Below are positions 6,649 to 16,686 of a DNA stretch of 22,679 bases, in pieces. The notes under the pieces are model-generated. The model was not told the DNA's origin. It searched no databases and was given only the letters and a program-made list of their open reading frames with translations. Source of the stretch: an uncultured Erysipelotrichaceae bacterium (lineage in GTDB: Bacteria; Bacillota_I; Bacilli_A; Erysipelotrichales; Erysipelotrichaceae); NCBI GenBank assembly GCA_902796465.1, contig CADBPK010000137.1, forward strand, positions 1 through 22,679. The letters run 5' to 3'. The translations under genes were made by a program, and so were the position numbers. Every line of letters starts with the position of its first letter. Within the stretch, counting starts at the first letter, position 1.

Positions 6649-6657
6649 ATCATAACA
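6649..6657 (-). promoter_or_regulatory. Possible extended -10 promoter of the GNAT-deacetylase operon
   Basis: TG-T-TATGAT on the minus strand (6657-6649) is an extended -10 element matching at five of six core positions. No good -35 at 17 bases is visible; TTGCGG lies 20 bases upstream. The start would be near 6642, leaving a very short leader that still contains AGAGGA. The call rests mainly on its position just after the atp terminator. Confidence 0.35.
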
Positions 6658-6673
6658 CAACTGTATATCAGGG

Positions 6674-6706
6674 ACCGCAAAAAGAAAATCACCTTAAATG
6701 GTGATT
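6674..6706 (-). terminator. Intrinsic terminator of the ATP synthase operon, overlapping the atpC stop codon
   Basis: On the minus strand AATCACC (6706-6700) pairs with GGTGATT (6693-6687) around a 6-base loop and is followed by TTCTTTTTGCGG. The first two bases of the stem belong to the atpC TAA stop codon, so the terminator begins within the reading frame. The stem is only 7 bp with three G-C pairs, so termination may be incomplete. Confidence 0.7.
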
Positions 6707-7099
6707 ATCTTATACCTTTTACATTCAGTCGGTTCATCGCTTTCTGCAGAGCGAGTTCAGCCCGTTTGATATCAACGTTCGGATCGGCGGAATTCAGTCG
6801 TCTTTCCGCTCTTTCCTTTGCTTTCTTCGCACGGAATTCATCGATATCCATACTGTTTTCGATCGCGTCTGTCAGGATCTCCGCCCTGTTGTCACGGAAG
6901 TAGAACAATCCGCCTGCCACAGCATAGATCTGACGGACACCGTTTTCTTCCGTTTCCATTTTGCCGATATCCAGCATCGTCACTACCGGCACGTGATTGG
7001 ACAGGATGCCTCTCGCTCCCTCGATCGTCCGTATATTGATGATCGGCGTATCCAGTTCTTTATATACACCTTCCGGTGTAATTATCCGGCAGTGAATCA

Positions 7100-7100
<1 letters not shown>
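6705..7100 (-). CDS. atpC: F0F1 ATP synthase subunit epsilon
   Basis: The 131-residue epsilon subunit links gamma to the c-ring in the central stalk and can inhibit ATP hydrolysis through its C-terminal helices. The N-terminal beta-barrel is recognisable from MIHCRIITPEGVYKELD, GILSNHVPVVTMLDIG (about 32-47) and the GGLFYFRDNRAEILTD strand region (63-78). The C-terminal helix-turn-helix (84-126) contains the DPNVDIKRAELALQKAMNRL segment. Length is normal for the family. It is the last gene of the operon; its ATG shares one base with the atpD stop codon (TAATG), which suggests translational coupling. The terminator overlaps its own stop codon. Confidence 0.97.
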
Positions 7101-9364
<2,264 letters not shown>

Positions 9365-9368
<4 letters not shown>

Positions 9369-10894
9369 GACTGAACTCCCTTAACCAGCAGGAACTGCTT
9401 CAGGGCTTCCTCCATCGCGCTTCTCAGTTCTTTCTGCAGATCGGAATCGATCTCACCTGTTTCGTTGATCTTGTTTACAAGGTCAGCGCGGTTTTCCGTG
9501 AAGTAACGATGCATGCCTGCTTCGAATCTCTGGACATCCGCTACTTCAACTTTGTCCAGGAATCCGTTCTTTGCCGCAAACAGAGATAATACCTGCTTTA
9601 CCATCTCCATCGGTCTGTACTGCGGCTGTTTCAGTAATTCCGTTAATTTCGCGCCGTGTTCGATGATCTTTTTCGTACTTGCGTCAAGATCGGAACCGAA
9701 CTGGGCAAATGTAAGCATTTCATGGTACTGCGCAAGTTCCAGCTTGAGGGAAGAGGATACTCTCTTCATCGCCTTTGTCTGCGCGTTGGATCCGACACGT
9801 GAAACGGAAAGACCGGAATCGACAGACGGCCGGATGCCGCTGGCAAACAGGTCGGTCTGCAGGAAGATCTGCCCGTCCGTAATGGAAATTACATTGGTCG
9901 GAATATACGCTGAAATATCGCCTGCCTGTGTTTCGATGATCGGCAGCGCGGTCAGGGAACCGCCTCCCAGTTCATCGGACAGCTTGGCAGCACGTTCCAG
10001 CAGCCTGCTGTGGAGATAGAAGACATCACCCGGATACGCTTCACGTCCCGGAGGCCTTCTCAGCAGCAGTGACATGGTTCTGTAGGCAACAGCGTGCTTG
10101 GACAGATCGTCATAGATGATCAGGACATCCTTGCCCTGTTCCATCCATTCCTCACCCATCGCGCATCCTGCGTACGGCGCCATATACTGGAGCGGCGCGC
10201 TTTCGGACGCGGATGCGTTGACGATCGTTGTATAGTCCATCGCATCATTCTCCCTCAGTTTCTGAACGAGACGGGCAACGGTACTTTCCTTCTGACCGAT
10301 CGCCACATAGATGCAGTTCACATTCTGTCCCTTCTGATTGATGATCGTATCGATCGCGATCGCCGTCTTGCCGGTTTCACGGTCGCCGATGATCAGCTCA
10401 CGCTGACCTTTTCCGATCGGGATCATGGAGTCGATGATCTTCAGTCCGGTCATCAGAGGCTGACATACGGATTTTCTTGTCATGACACCAGGCGCTACAC
10501 GCTCGATCGGACGGGATCTGTCCGTAACGATCTCTCCCTTGTTGTCGATCGGCTGTCCGAGGGCGTTGACGACACGTCCCAGCAAAGCGTCGCCGACAGG
10601 AACCTCAACGATACGTTCCGTACGGCGTACTTCATCGCCTTCCTTGATCAGGGTATCATCACCGAGCAGTACGACACCGATATGATCTTCTTCCAGGTTC
10701 ATGACCATGCCGAATACACCGTGCGGGAATTCCAGGAGCTCGGATGACATTGCTTTGTCAATGCCCTGCACCATTGCGATTCCGTCACCTACGCTGATGA
10801 CATATCCGACATCATCGGAGTGTATTTTCTGATCATAATTCCTGATTTCTTCCTTGATCAGGGAACTGATCTCTTCCGGTCTTAACTCTCTCAT
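9365..10894 (-). CDS. atpA: F0F1 ATP synthase subunit alpha
   Basis: The 509-residue regulatory nucleotide-binding subunit alternates with beta in F1 and supplies the arginine finger. The Walker A loop is GDRETGKT (170-177), where most family members have Gln at the fourth position. The Walker B strand is [17 protein letters not shown], and the arginine-finger segment reads [38 protein letters not shown] near residue 405-425 is the standard alpha C-terminal signature. The start has AAAGGAGG 6 bases upstream and overlaps the atpH stop by 4 bases (ATGA). Length matches Bacillus AtpA. Nothing suggests loss of function. Confidence 0.98.
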
Positions 10895-11436
10895 ACCCGT
10901 CCTCCTTTCAGTAAGGCTTGTTTCAATGAGTCGATCTGACGCTTCGTCGTAATATCGGTCACGGAGTTTCCGACCGTAACCTTAATGCCGGCGATCAGCG
11001 ACGGGTCGATCACATTTGTCAAAACGATTTCTTTTCCCGTCTTCTTTTCCAATGCCTTACGGATACGTTCCAGATCTTCATTTTTTAATTCTCTTGCGGA
11101 GTATACAGTCGCTTCCTGTACACCCAGTTCCATATTCGCCAGCTCGATATACCTCTTCAGTATATCTTTGAGACAGTAGGAGCGGTCCTTGTCTATAAGC
11201 AGTTTGAGGAAACGGATCATATCCGCGTCCAAAACATCCCGGAAAGCCCGGTCCACAACGGCTCTTTTTTCATCCCGGGTCACTTTTACTGCCCTGAGAA
11301 AGACAATGAAAGACGGATCTTTCTGCAATGCTTTCAGCAGATTCTGCGCCTGCAGCTTTTTCTCTCCTACTGTTCCGTTTTCTTTCGCGAGCTCAAAAAG
11401 TCCTCCGCCGTAGCGTTCTGCAACCTCGTTACTCAT
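10891..11436 (-). CDS. atpH: F0F1 ATP synthase subunit delta
   Basis: The 181-residue subunit caps F1 and anchors the peripheral stalk formed by the two b subunits. The opening [19 protein letters not shown] (4-22) is the typical helical N-terminal domain. The C-terminal region contains [18 protein letters not shown] and the conserved [18 protein letters not shown] type strand (about 142-157). It overlaps atpF by 8 bases and atpA by 4 bases, so translation is probably coupled in this part of the operon. Confidence 0.95.
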   Translation of the reverse strand: MSNEVAERYGGGLFELAKENGTVGEKKLQAQNLLKALQKDPSFIVFLRAVKVTRDEKRAVVDRAFRDVLDADMIRFLKLLIDKDRSYCLKDILKRYIELANMELGVQEATVYSARELKNEDLERIRKALEKKTGKEIVLTNVIDPSLIAGIKVTVGNSVTDITTKRQIDSLKQALLKGGRV

Positions 11437-11941
11437 TAGCGGCAGCTTCCTTTACAAACGCGTCAATCGCTTCGCGGTCCACTGCCTCCGCGCTGCTTTC
11501 GCCGATCAGTTTCCCGGCGGCGCTCAGTGCGATCTCAACCATTTCCTTTTTCATGGATTCATACATCGCAGCGCGTTCCGCTTCAATCTGTTCGTGCGCC
11601 TTTCTGCGTGCAGCGACAGCTTCACGGTCCGCCTGGGCAAGGATCGCGTCTTTTTCGTCCTTTGCCTGTCTGACTGCGGCGCTGACGATCTCCTCGGATT
11701 TCTGAGAAGCTTCGCTCAGCTCTTCCATCGCTTTTTTGCGGTCTTCCATCGCTGCCTGCTTTGCCTGTTCGCTTTCATCCAGATCTGCCTGCATCTTATC
11801 TGCCCTGCCGGCGAGATATTTCTGCGTGGCAGGCCACAGCAGTTTGTAGGCGATCATGAACAGGACAAAAGTGCTGAGCAGCTGCACAGCCATTGTCAGA
11901 GGATTCGGCACCAATTGATTGTAAACATCAATATCAATCAT
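11429..11941 (-). CDS. atpF: F0F1 ATP synthase subunit b
   Basis: The 170-residue peripheral-stalk subunit has one N-terminal membrane helix (about 15-35, MAVQLLSTFVLFMIAYKLLWP) and then a long charged coiled coil rich in Ala, Glu, Lys and Gln (about 45-150), as expected for b, which dimerises and binds delta at its C-terminus. The Pro-containing QLVPNPLTM just before the membrane helix is common in Firmicutes AtpF. A single b gene is present, so the stalk is a homodimer. The GGGTGG ribosome binding site lies in the 11-base gap after atpE. Confidence 0.95.
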   Translation of the reverse strand: MIDIDVYNQLVPNPLTMAVQLLSTFVLFMIAYKLLWPATQKYLAGRADKMQADLDESEQAKQAAMEDRKKAMEELSEASQKSEEIVSAAVRQAKDEKDAILAQADREAVAARRKAHEQIEAERAAMYESMKKEMVEIALSAAGKLIGESSAEAVDREAIDAFVKEAAANE

Positions 11942-11952
11942 GGAGCCACCCT

Positions 11953-12183
11953 TTAATATACGAAGATCAGGATAATGGAAATAAGCAGACCGTAAATCGC
12001 AGCTGTTTCAGTCAGAGCGATACCGAGAATCATGTTGGATCTGAGCTGCGGCATCATTTCAGGATTTCTTCCCATTGCTTCGATTGAACGACCGGCGGCG
12101 ATACCTTCACCGACTCCGGTTCCCATTCCGGCGCATACGGCAAGACCTGCACCGATTGCGATTAAACCACGTGTAATATCCAT
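11953..12183 (-). CDS. atpE: F0F1 ATP synthase subunit c, probable Na+-binding two-carboxylate type
   Basis: The 76-residue protein is a two-helix hairpin that forms the rotor ring in the membrane. The ion-carrying carboxylate is Glu59 in ALTETAAIYG on the second helix. The first helix contains GTGVGEGIAAG with Glu26 at the place where the Ilyobacter tartaricus c subunit has Gln32. Spacing between the two positions is 33 residues, as in that protein (32 and 65). Thr60 and Tyr64 match the Ser/Thr66 and Tyr70 ligands of Na+ rings. A Glu-Glu pair at these positions is the two-carboxylate motif described for Fusobacterium nucleatum. The polar loop RNPEMMPQLRS is normal. AAGGAGGAG before the start is strong, fitting the high copy number needed. 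Confidence 0.96.
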   Translation of the reverse strand: MDITRGLIAIGAGLAVCAGMGTGVGEGIAAGRSIEAMGRNPEMMPQLRSNMILGIALTETAAIYGLLISIILIFVY

Positions 12184-12212
12184 AATAAAGCTCCTCCTTT
12201 TCCAATATTGCT

Positions 12213-12914
12213 TTATTTTAATTCGTCCGGCACTTCAACGCCGACAAATACCATTGTTAATGTGACAAATACCAGGGTCTGGATGAACCCGGCAAATACA
12301 TCGAAATATGCATGCAGGACCGGTGCGATGATCGGTGCCATGAAGTTGAACACACTGCCCGAAGCGCCCAGCAGGCCTGCCAGCAGGTTAGACAGACCCT
12401 GTGCTCCCGCATAGACGAGGGACATGATGATGCTGCCGCAGAGGATGTTTCCGAAAAGACGGAGGGACATCGAAATAATTGAAGAGAATTTGCCGAGAAT
12501 GTTGATCGGCAGAAGAATCGGGATCGGCTCCAGGAAACTGTGGAACCAGTTCTTCACGCCGCTGTATTTGAAGGAAGCAATCTGGGTGATCGTCCATGTG
12601 ATGATCGCCAGCGTGAGCGTGACGCTCCAGTTCGCGGTCGGTGAAGAGATTCCGAATAAACTGATGATATTGGAAATAAAGATATAAACCGATATCGTCA
12701 GGATATACGGGGTAAAGATCTGCGCGTTCTTTTCGCCGACATTCTGGGCGACGTCATGATGCAGCTTTTCAATACCGATCAGCACCGGCACGAGGATGCC
12801 CTTCGGCTTTTCCAGCGGCTCGGCTTTGTTTATCTTTCCTGTCAGGAATATCATGATACCGCCAAGCAGTATGGTCAGAAATATAATGATAAATATATCA
12901 GCCTGGACTTTCAT
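12213..12914 (-). CDS. atpB: F0F1 ATP synthase subunit a
   Basis: The 233-residue membrane stator subunit provides the ion half-channels beside the c-ring. Several hydrophobic helices are visible. The essential Arg is in SMSLRLFGNILCGSIIMSL (about 145-163), the family hallmark. The last helices contain HAYFDVFAGFIQTLVFVTLTM, the conserved aGln/Glu-bearing segment. The N-terminus MKVQADIFIIIFLTILL is a membrane helix. Length is typical for Firmicutes. AAGGAGG lies upstream within the end of the atpI-like gene, whose stop codon ends one base before this start. Confidence 0.96.
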   Translation of the reverse strand: MKVQADIFIIIFLTILLGGIMIFLTGKINKAEPLEKPKGILVPVLIGIEKLHHDVAQNVGEKNAQIFTPYILTISVYIFISNIISLFGISSPTANWSVTLTLAIITWTITQIASFKYSGVKNWFHSFLEPIPILLPINILGKFSSIISMSLRLFGNILCGSIIMSLVYAGAQGLSNLLAGLLGASGSVFNFMAPIIAPVLHAYFDVFAGFIQTLVFVTLTMVFVGVEVPDELK

Positions 12915-12915
12915 A

Positions 12916-13263
12916 TTAAGCCTCCTTCCCGCTGAAAAGGAACGATTCCGCCACGACCGCGATCTTGATGGACATCAGTCCGGCAGCGGCGAAGAATATA
13001 TTGAATACATTCCGGTATAGCGCCGACAGCACCAGCACGCCTGCCATGATCGCATAGTTGATCATAAATCCGAAAAACGCCGTTTTCGAAGATGCGTAGT
13101 TTGCCTGTATGACGCTGTCACAGTATGCTTCGATCCGTTTGTACATCAGGACTGCACCGAGGGCGCCTAATAAAAAACCGGCCGCAAAACGAAAATCCAG
13201 CAGACCAAAACAGGCGCCTGCCAAAACCACGAAGCCGAAAACTTTCCAGTTTCTTTCTGTCAT
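12916..13263 (-). CDS. atpI: AtpI-like small membrane protein of the ATP synthase operon
   Basis: The 115-residue protein has four predicted hydrophobic segments (about 8-21, 26-40, 61-80 and 86-106) with short charged loops, and stands first in the operon where atpI/ATP synthase I chain is normally found. Known AtpI proteins assist c-ring assembly or Mg2+ supply and are poorly conserved in sequence, so the assignment rests on size, topology and position. The loop YKRIEAYCDSVIQANYASSKTAF between the second and third segments resembles members of the family. AGGGAG lies 6 bases before the start, about 34 bases after the predicted transcription start. Confidence 0.72.
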   Translation of the reverse strand: MTERNWKVFGFVVLAGACFGLLDFRFAAGFLLGALGAVLMYKRIEAYCDSVIQANYASSKTAFFGFMINYAIMAGVLVLSALYRNVFNIFFAAAGLMSIKIAVVAESFLFSGKEA

Positions 13264-13303
13264 CGCTTCTCCCTGCGTTTCCGTACATGTGTGACGTGTG
13301 TTT

Positions 13304-13333
13304 ATTATACTCTATAATTATTTATTTTGGTAA
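13304..13333 (-). promoter_or_regulatory. Promoter of the ATP synthase operon
   Basis: On the minus strand a perfect TATAAT (13309-13304) follows TTACCA (13333-13328, four of six consensus positions) at 18-base spacing. The spacer is AT-only except for two G residues near the -10. The predicted start near 13297 gives a leader of about 34 bases. The region between it and the parB terminator contains no other gene. Confidence 0.65.
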
Positions 13334-13363
13334 TGAACATATCTGTTTATACTTACTGAACAT

Positions 13364-13388
13364 GCAAAAACCGGCCTGAAATGCCGGT
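13364..13388 (-). terminator. Intrinsic terminator after parB
   Basis: On the minus strand ACCGGC (13388-13383) pairs with GCCGGT (13375-13370) around a 7-base loop and is followed by TTTTTGC. The stem starts within the last base of the parB stop codon. It separates the noc-parAB unit from the ATP synthase promoter. Confidence 0.85.
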
Positions 13389-14287
13389 TATTCTTCTGAT
13401 TCCTCCAGACATCCCATCATTTCCAGGATCCTGTTGAGATCCTGTGTATCGGAATAGGAGATCTGAATATTCTGTTTTGTCACAAGCACTCTCGTGGAGA
13501 ACTTTTCTTCCATGCGTCTTTCCAGATCCTTGATCAGCGGATCCTTGTCCTTCAGACGGATGCGGGTTTTTTTCTTCTGACTGGAATAATCCCTGACGTA
13601 TTTTTCCACCTCACGTACAGACATGCGGTTGGATTTGACATATTTCGCAGCCTCGTACATCTGGTCTTCGTTCTCCAGTGAGAGCAGCGGTCTGACATGA
13701 CTCATGGTGAGTTCCTTGTTTACGACCATCTTCTGCACTTCTTCCGGCAGTTTCAGAAGACGCATGATGTTGGCGCAGTATTCCCTGGACTTGCCGACGC
13801 GTTCCGCCAGTTTTTCCTGGGTATAGCCGAGTTTCTTCACCAGGGACTCATAAGCTGTCGCTTCTTCGATCGGGTTGAGGTCTTCACGCTGGACGTTTTC
13901 CAGAATGGAAATCTCCATCATCTCGTCATCCGTAAAGTCAACCGCAATTGCCGGAACTACGGAAAGTCCTGCGATCTTCGCGGCACGAAGTCTTCGCTCA
14001 CCGGTGATCAGGTCATATCCGCTGACGCTCTTGCGGACGAGCAGCGGTGTGAAAATACCATGGGTGCGGATGGAATCCGCCAGTTCATTCAGTGCGCCCT
14101 TGTCAAATTCCTTACGGGGCTGATAGGGATTGGGACGGATCACATCGACCGGAAGTTCTACTTCCCTTCTGCCCGGTGCACCGTTGGATGCGTTGTTCTG
14201 GATATCTTCCAGGAACTGGTCCACATCCTGACCGAATATGGAGTCCAGGCCTCTGCCGCCCAGGCCTCCTTTTTTCTTTTCTGCCAT
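13388..14287 (-). CDS. parB: Chromosome-partitioning protein ParB (Spo0J)
   Basis: The 299-residue CTP-dependent DNA clamp loads at parS, spreads, and recruits SMC near the origin. The N-terminus KKKGGLGGRGLDSIF is the chromosomal ParB opening that contacts ParA. The CTP-binding domain holds NPYQPRKEF (53-61) and GERRLRA (96-102). The helix-turn-helix reads YTQEKLAERVGKSREYCANI (155-174), and the C-terminal dimerisation domain ends EMMGCLEESEE. The four positions known to set parS versus NBS specificity read Arg, Ile, Lys and Ser here, whereas standard ParB has Arg, Thr, Ala and Gly, so the site it binds may be unusual. Its ATG follows the parA stop directly (TAAATG). No convincing parS was found in this window. 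Confidence 0.94.
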   Translation of the reverse strand: MAEKKKGGLGGRGLDSIFGQDVDQFLEDIQNNASNGAPGRREVELPVDVIRPNPYQPRKEFDKGALNELADSIRTHGIFTPLLVRKSVSGYDLITGERRLRAAKIAGLSVVPAIAVDFTDDEMMEISILENVQREDLNPIEEATAYESLVKKLGYTQEKLAERVGKSREYCANIMRLLKLPEEVQKMVVNKELTMSHVRPLLSLENEDQMYEAAKYVKSNRMSVREVEKYVRDYSSQKKKTRIRLKDKDPLIKDLERRMEEKFSTRVLVTKQNIQISYSDTQDLNRILEMMGCLEESEE

Positions 14288-15067
14288 TTAGCGCCTTCCC
14301 CTTTCGTTCTGTGTGATAACTTCCTTTACCAGCTGCGCATAGGCTTTTGCGCCTTCCGAGCGGGTATCATATTCAAAGATGGAAGATTCCCGGCTGGGTG
14401 CTTCACTCAGTCTGACGTTTCTCGGAATATAGCAGCGGTATACTTTTTCCTTAAAATATTTACGGACTTCCTGCTGTACTTCAACCGAAAGCTTAGTACG
14501 TACGTCGAACATGGTGAGCAGGACGCCTTCGATCGAAAGACGCGGATTCCACAGTCTCTGCACCAGACGGATCGTACTGAGCAGCTGTGTCAGTCCTTCC
14601 AGAGCAAAGTATTCGCACTGGACCGGGATCATGACCGTATCCGCGGCTGTCAGGGCATTGGTGTTCAGAAGACCGAGCGCCGGCGGGCAGTCGATGATGA
14701 TGTAGTCATACAGGTCACGTACTTCATCCAGTTTTCTTTTCAGAAGTCTTTCGCGGCCGGTTTCATACTGCGCCATATCCACGTCTGCACCGGAAAGATC
14801 GATCGTGCTGGGAATGACATCCAGCGGCGGCATCTGCAGATGGACAGTCGCTTCCGCAGCTGTCGTATCGCTCATCAGGACATCATAGACCGTTTTGTCA
14901 AAGCCTTCCTTATAGGCACCGATTCCGTGAGACGCGTTTCCCTGCGGATCAAAATCCACAAGCAGCACCCGTTTGTTAATGTAGGCCAGCCCGGCTGCCA
15001 GGTTCATGGCAGTTGTCGTTTTTCCGACACCGCCTTTCTGATTGGCTATCGCAATGATTTTTCCCAT
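14288..15067 (-). CDS. parA: Chromosome-partitioning ATPase ParA (Soj)
   Basis: The 259-residue ATPase forms a DNA-bound sandwich dimer and works with ParB in origin segregation; in Bacillus the equivalent Soj also regulates DnaA. The deviant Walker A box is KGGVGKTT (11-18) with the signature Lys11. Walker A' is [16 protein letters not shown] (35-50) and Walker B is [12 protein letters not shown] (about 120-131). EALTQLL-type helix and [10 protein letters not shown] (about 218-227) are standard for the chromosomal Soj branch. Its short N-terminus without an extra DNA-binding domain also fits chromosomal, not plasmid type Ia, ParA. It begins 9 bases after noc and abuts parB. Confidence 0.96.
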   Translation of the reverse strand: MGKIIAIANQKGGVGKTTTAMNLAAGLAYINKRVLLVDFDPQGNASHGIGAYKEGFDKTVYDVLMSDTTAAEATVHLQMPPLDVIPSTIDLSGADVDMAQYETGRERLLKRKLDEVRDLYDYIIIDCPPALGLLNTNALTAADTVMIPVQCEYFALEGLTQLLSTIRLVQRLWNPRLSIEGVLLTMFDVRTKLSVEVQQEVRKYFKEKVYRCYIPRNVRLSEAPSRESSIFEYDTRSEGAKAYAQLVKEVITQNERGRR

Positions 15068-15076
15068 ACTTACTTC

Positions 15077-15883
15077 CTATCCTTTCGGCACCCGGATGAT
15101 CATCTGCAGTTCATCATCCGTTTCTTTGAGGTCCATATCTGCACTGATCCCCATTTTGGTGATCATCTGTACGCATTGTTTTACAGAGTTCACGGCTATC
15201 TGCATGTTCCGCGTAAAACCTTTTGTCTTCTGCTTTCTCTTTGTTTTTTTCGGCTTCAGGATCTTTTCGATCTCGTTTTCCGTTTCCCTTACATTCAGGC
15301 CTTTCTGCAGAACCATATGATACAGCGGTTTCTGTTTTTCTTCCGGCACTGAAAGCATGGCTCTGGCATGCCGTTCCGTGATCTTTCCTTCGATTACGCC
15401 TTCCTGGATCTCATCCGGGAGATTCAGAAGACGGATCTTGTTGGCGATAGCCGACTGGGACTTGCCGACTTTTTTGGCGATCTGTTCCTGGGTCATGCCG
15501 AACTGACGGCTGATCTGCACATAGCTGCGTGCTTCCTCGATCGCGGACAGATCCTTTCGCTGGATATTCTCCACCAGCGCCATCTGTGCCGCTTGGTCTT
15601 CCGTCGGCGTCATGATATAGCAGTCGATCTCACTCAGTCCTGCCATTTCGGATGCACGGTATCTGCGTTCTCCGGCAATGATCTCATAGTGATCTCCGAT
15701 CTCTCTGACGGTAATGGGCTGGATCAGTCCGGTTTCCCGGATGGATTCCGAAAGTTCCCGCAGCGAATCCGCATCGAATTTCAGACGCGGCTGGTAGCGG
15801 GAGGGCTGGATCTGTTCCAGGGGGATACTGACAACCTTTTTGCCTTCCTGTTTTTCAAATATGTCAAATATGCTTTTCCGCAT
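15077..15883 (-). CDS. noc: Nucleoid occlusion protein Noc
   Basis: The 268-residue ParB paralogue in known cases binds NBS sites across the chromosome, associates with the membrane through an N-terminal amphipathic helix, and blocks FtsZ assembly over DNA. The N-terminus MRKSIFDIFEKQEGKKV could form that helix (alternating Phe/Ile). The CTP-binding motif is GERRYRASE, and the helix-turn-helix is MTQEQIAKKVGKSQSAIANK. The Gln and Lys here, and Arg in ITERHARAM, are Noc-type specificity residues (Gln, Lys, variable, Arg) instead of ParB-type. Position between rsmG and parA is the Bacillus arrangement. The start at 15883 is chosen because GGAAGG lies 9 bases upstream; the open frame extends further into rsmG without family sequence. 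Confidence 0.92.
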   Translation of the reverse strand: MRKSIFDIFEKQEGKKVVSIPLEQIQPSRYQPRLKFDADSLRELSESIRETGLIQPITVREIGDHYEIIAGERRYRASEMAGLSEIDCYIMTPTEDQAAQMALVENIQRKDLSAIEEARSYVQISRQFGMTQEQIAKKVGKSQSAIANKIRLLNLPDEIQEGVIEGKITERHARAMLSVPEEKQKPLYHMVLQKGLNVRETENEIEKILKPKKTKRKQKTKGFTRNMQIAVNSVKQCVQMITKMGISADMDLKETDDELQMIIRVPKG

Positions 15884-15902
15884 ATGCGTGATCCTTCCTA
15901 AC

Positions 15903-16592
15903 CTATAACGGTTTCTTTTTGATCTGCCCGTAGTTCCGCGGATACTTTGCCGGTGTTGCCTTATCCTTAATATATATAAGGCTGGTCCGTGTATCTCCTT
16001 TCGGCAGAGACGCGCTCCGGGCTTCCGCAAACCGTGCCCCGAGAGTTTCTGCGGCTTTCTGCGCCGCGTTTTTTTCTTCCAGTGCCTGTGCACCTTTCAT
16101 TGCGATAAATTTGCCGCCGATCCGGATGAGCGGGATGCATAATTCACAGAGTACATTCAGATTCGCAACTGCCCTCGCAGTTACGATATCAAATGTTTCC
16201 CTGTGATCCTTCGCGTAATCTTCCGCCCGCATATTAACGACGTCGATATCTTTCAGTTTCAGATTCTGTATCACTTCCCTCAGGAACCGGCATCTCTTTT
16301 CGGTCGGTTCAATGAGAGTGACCTGCAGTTCCGGCTTTACGATCTTCCAGACAAGTCCGGGAAATCCCGCGCCGGTGCCTACATCGGCCGCTGATCCGCT
16401 GATCTCTGTCTGCGTCAGCGGCAGGATGGAATCAATAAAATGTTTTTCCAGTATTTCTTCAGGATCTTTGATGGCAGTCAGATTCATCTTTTCGCTCCAT
16501 TCACACAAAAGCTCCAGATACTGACGGAGCGCATCTGCGTGTTGTTTCATCTGATTCTGATCCAGCCATTGCTCAAATTCTTCAAATTTCAT
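15903..16592 (-). CDS. rsmG: 16S rRNA (guanine-527-N7)-methyltransferase RsmG (GidB)
   Basis: The 229-residue enzyme methylates G527 of 16S rRNA with S-adenosylmethionine. The N-terminal helical part ends at WSEKMNLTAI (32-41), the family hallmark, followed by HFIDSILPL and the SAM-binding loop DVGTGAGFPGLVWK (about 69-82). Later come LIEPTEKRCRFLREV and DIVTARAVANL, both standard. The length to the first motif agrees with Bacillus RsmG, so the start at 16592 is right even though no good Shine-Dalgarno precedes it (GATAACGGT only). The predicted promoter would start transcription about 3 bases before the ATG, which raises the possibility of a leaderless mRNA or readthrough from the upstream operon. 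noc starts 19 bases downstream. Confidence 0.95.
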   Translation of the reverse strand: MKFEEFEQWLDQNQMKQHADALRQYLELLCEWSEKMNLTAIKDPEEILEKHFIDSILPLTQTEISGSAADVGTGAGFPGLVWKIVKPELQVTLIEPTEKRCRFLREVIQNLKLKDIDVVNMRAEDYAKDHRETFDIVTARAVANLNVLCELCIPLIRIGGKFIAMKGAQALEEKNAAQKAAETLGARFAEARSASLPKGDTRTSLIYIKDKATPAKYPRNYGQIKKKPL

Positions 16593-16601
16593 ACCGTTAT
16601 C

Positions 16602-16630
16602 ATTTTAACATGAAGACCTGTGTCTTCCAT
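16602..16630 (-). promoter_or_regulatory. Possible extended -10 promoter of rsmG-noc-parAB with internal palindrome
   Basis: TG-T-TAAAAT on the minus strand (16610-16602) is an extended -10 with five of six core matches. The -35 region at 17 bases is poor (ATGGAA). A perfect 6-bp inverted repeat, GAAGAC (16612-16617) and GTCTTC (16622-16627) with a 4-base loop, occupies the spacer and could be an operator. Predicted transcription starts almost at the rsmG ATG. Confidence 0.4.
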
Positions 16631-16638
16631 ACCGGAAA

Positions 16639-16661
16639 TGTGGAAAAATAATTTGTCCACA
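16639..16661. promoter_or_regulatory. Two convergent DnaA-box-like sequences upstream of rsmG
   Basis: TTTTCCACA on the minus strand (16639-16647) and TTGTCCACA on the plus strand (16653-16661) each match the DnaA box TTATCCACA at eight of nine positions and are 5 bases apart. They form an inverted repeat of TGTGGA/TCCACA. The neighbourhood (mnmG, rsmG, noc, parAB) is typically close to oriC, so DnaA binding is plausible, but two imperfect boxes do not make an origin. Confidence 0.35.
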
Positions 16662-16686
16662 ATTTGTATTTTCGTACCCTTTTATT

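Noticed and set aside
5785..6903. Plus-strand open frame of 372 codons opposite the deacetylase, GNAT and atpC genes
   Set aside because: It runs antisense through three supported genes and a terminator.
9794..9809. CACGTGAAAC core as a parS candidate
   Set aside because: Only 11 of 16 consensus positions match, all on one side, and it encodes conserved residues of AtpA.
12163..12178. CCACGTG core as a second parS candidate
   Set aside because: It also matches 11 of 16 positions and lies in the conserved start of atpE.
13697..15352. Long plus-strand open frame of 551 codons opposite parB, parA and noc
   Set aside because: It is antisense to three well-supported genes, has no recognisable domain and shows the His/Phe/Arg-rich composition of a shadow frame.
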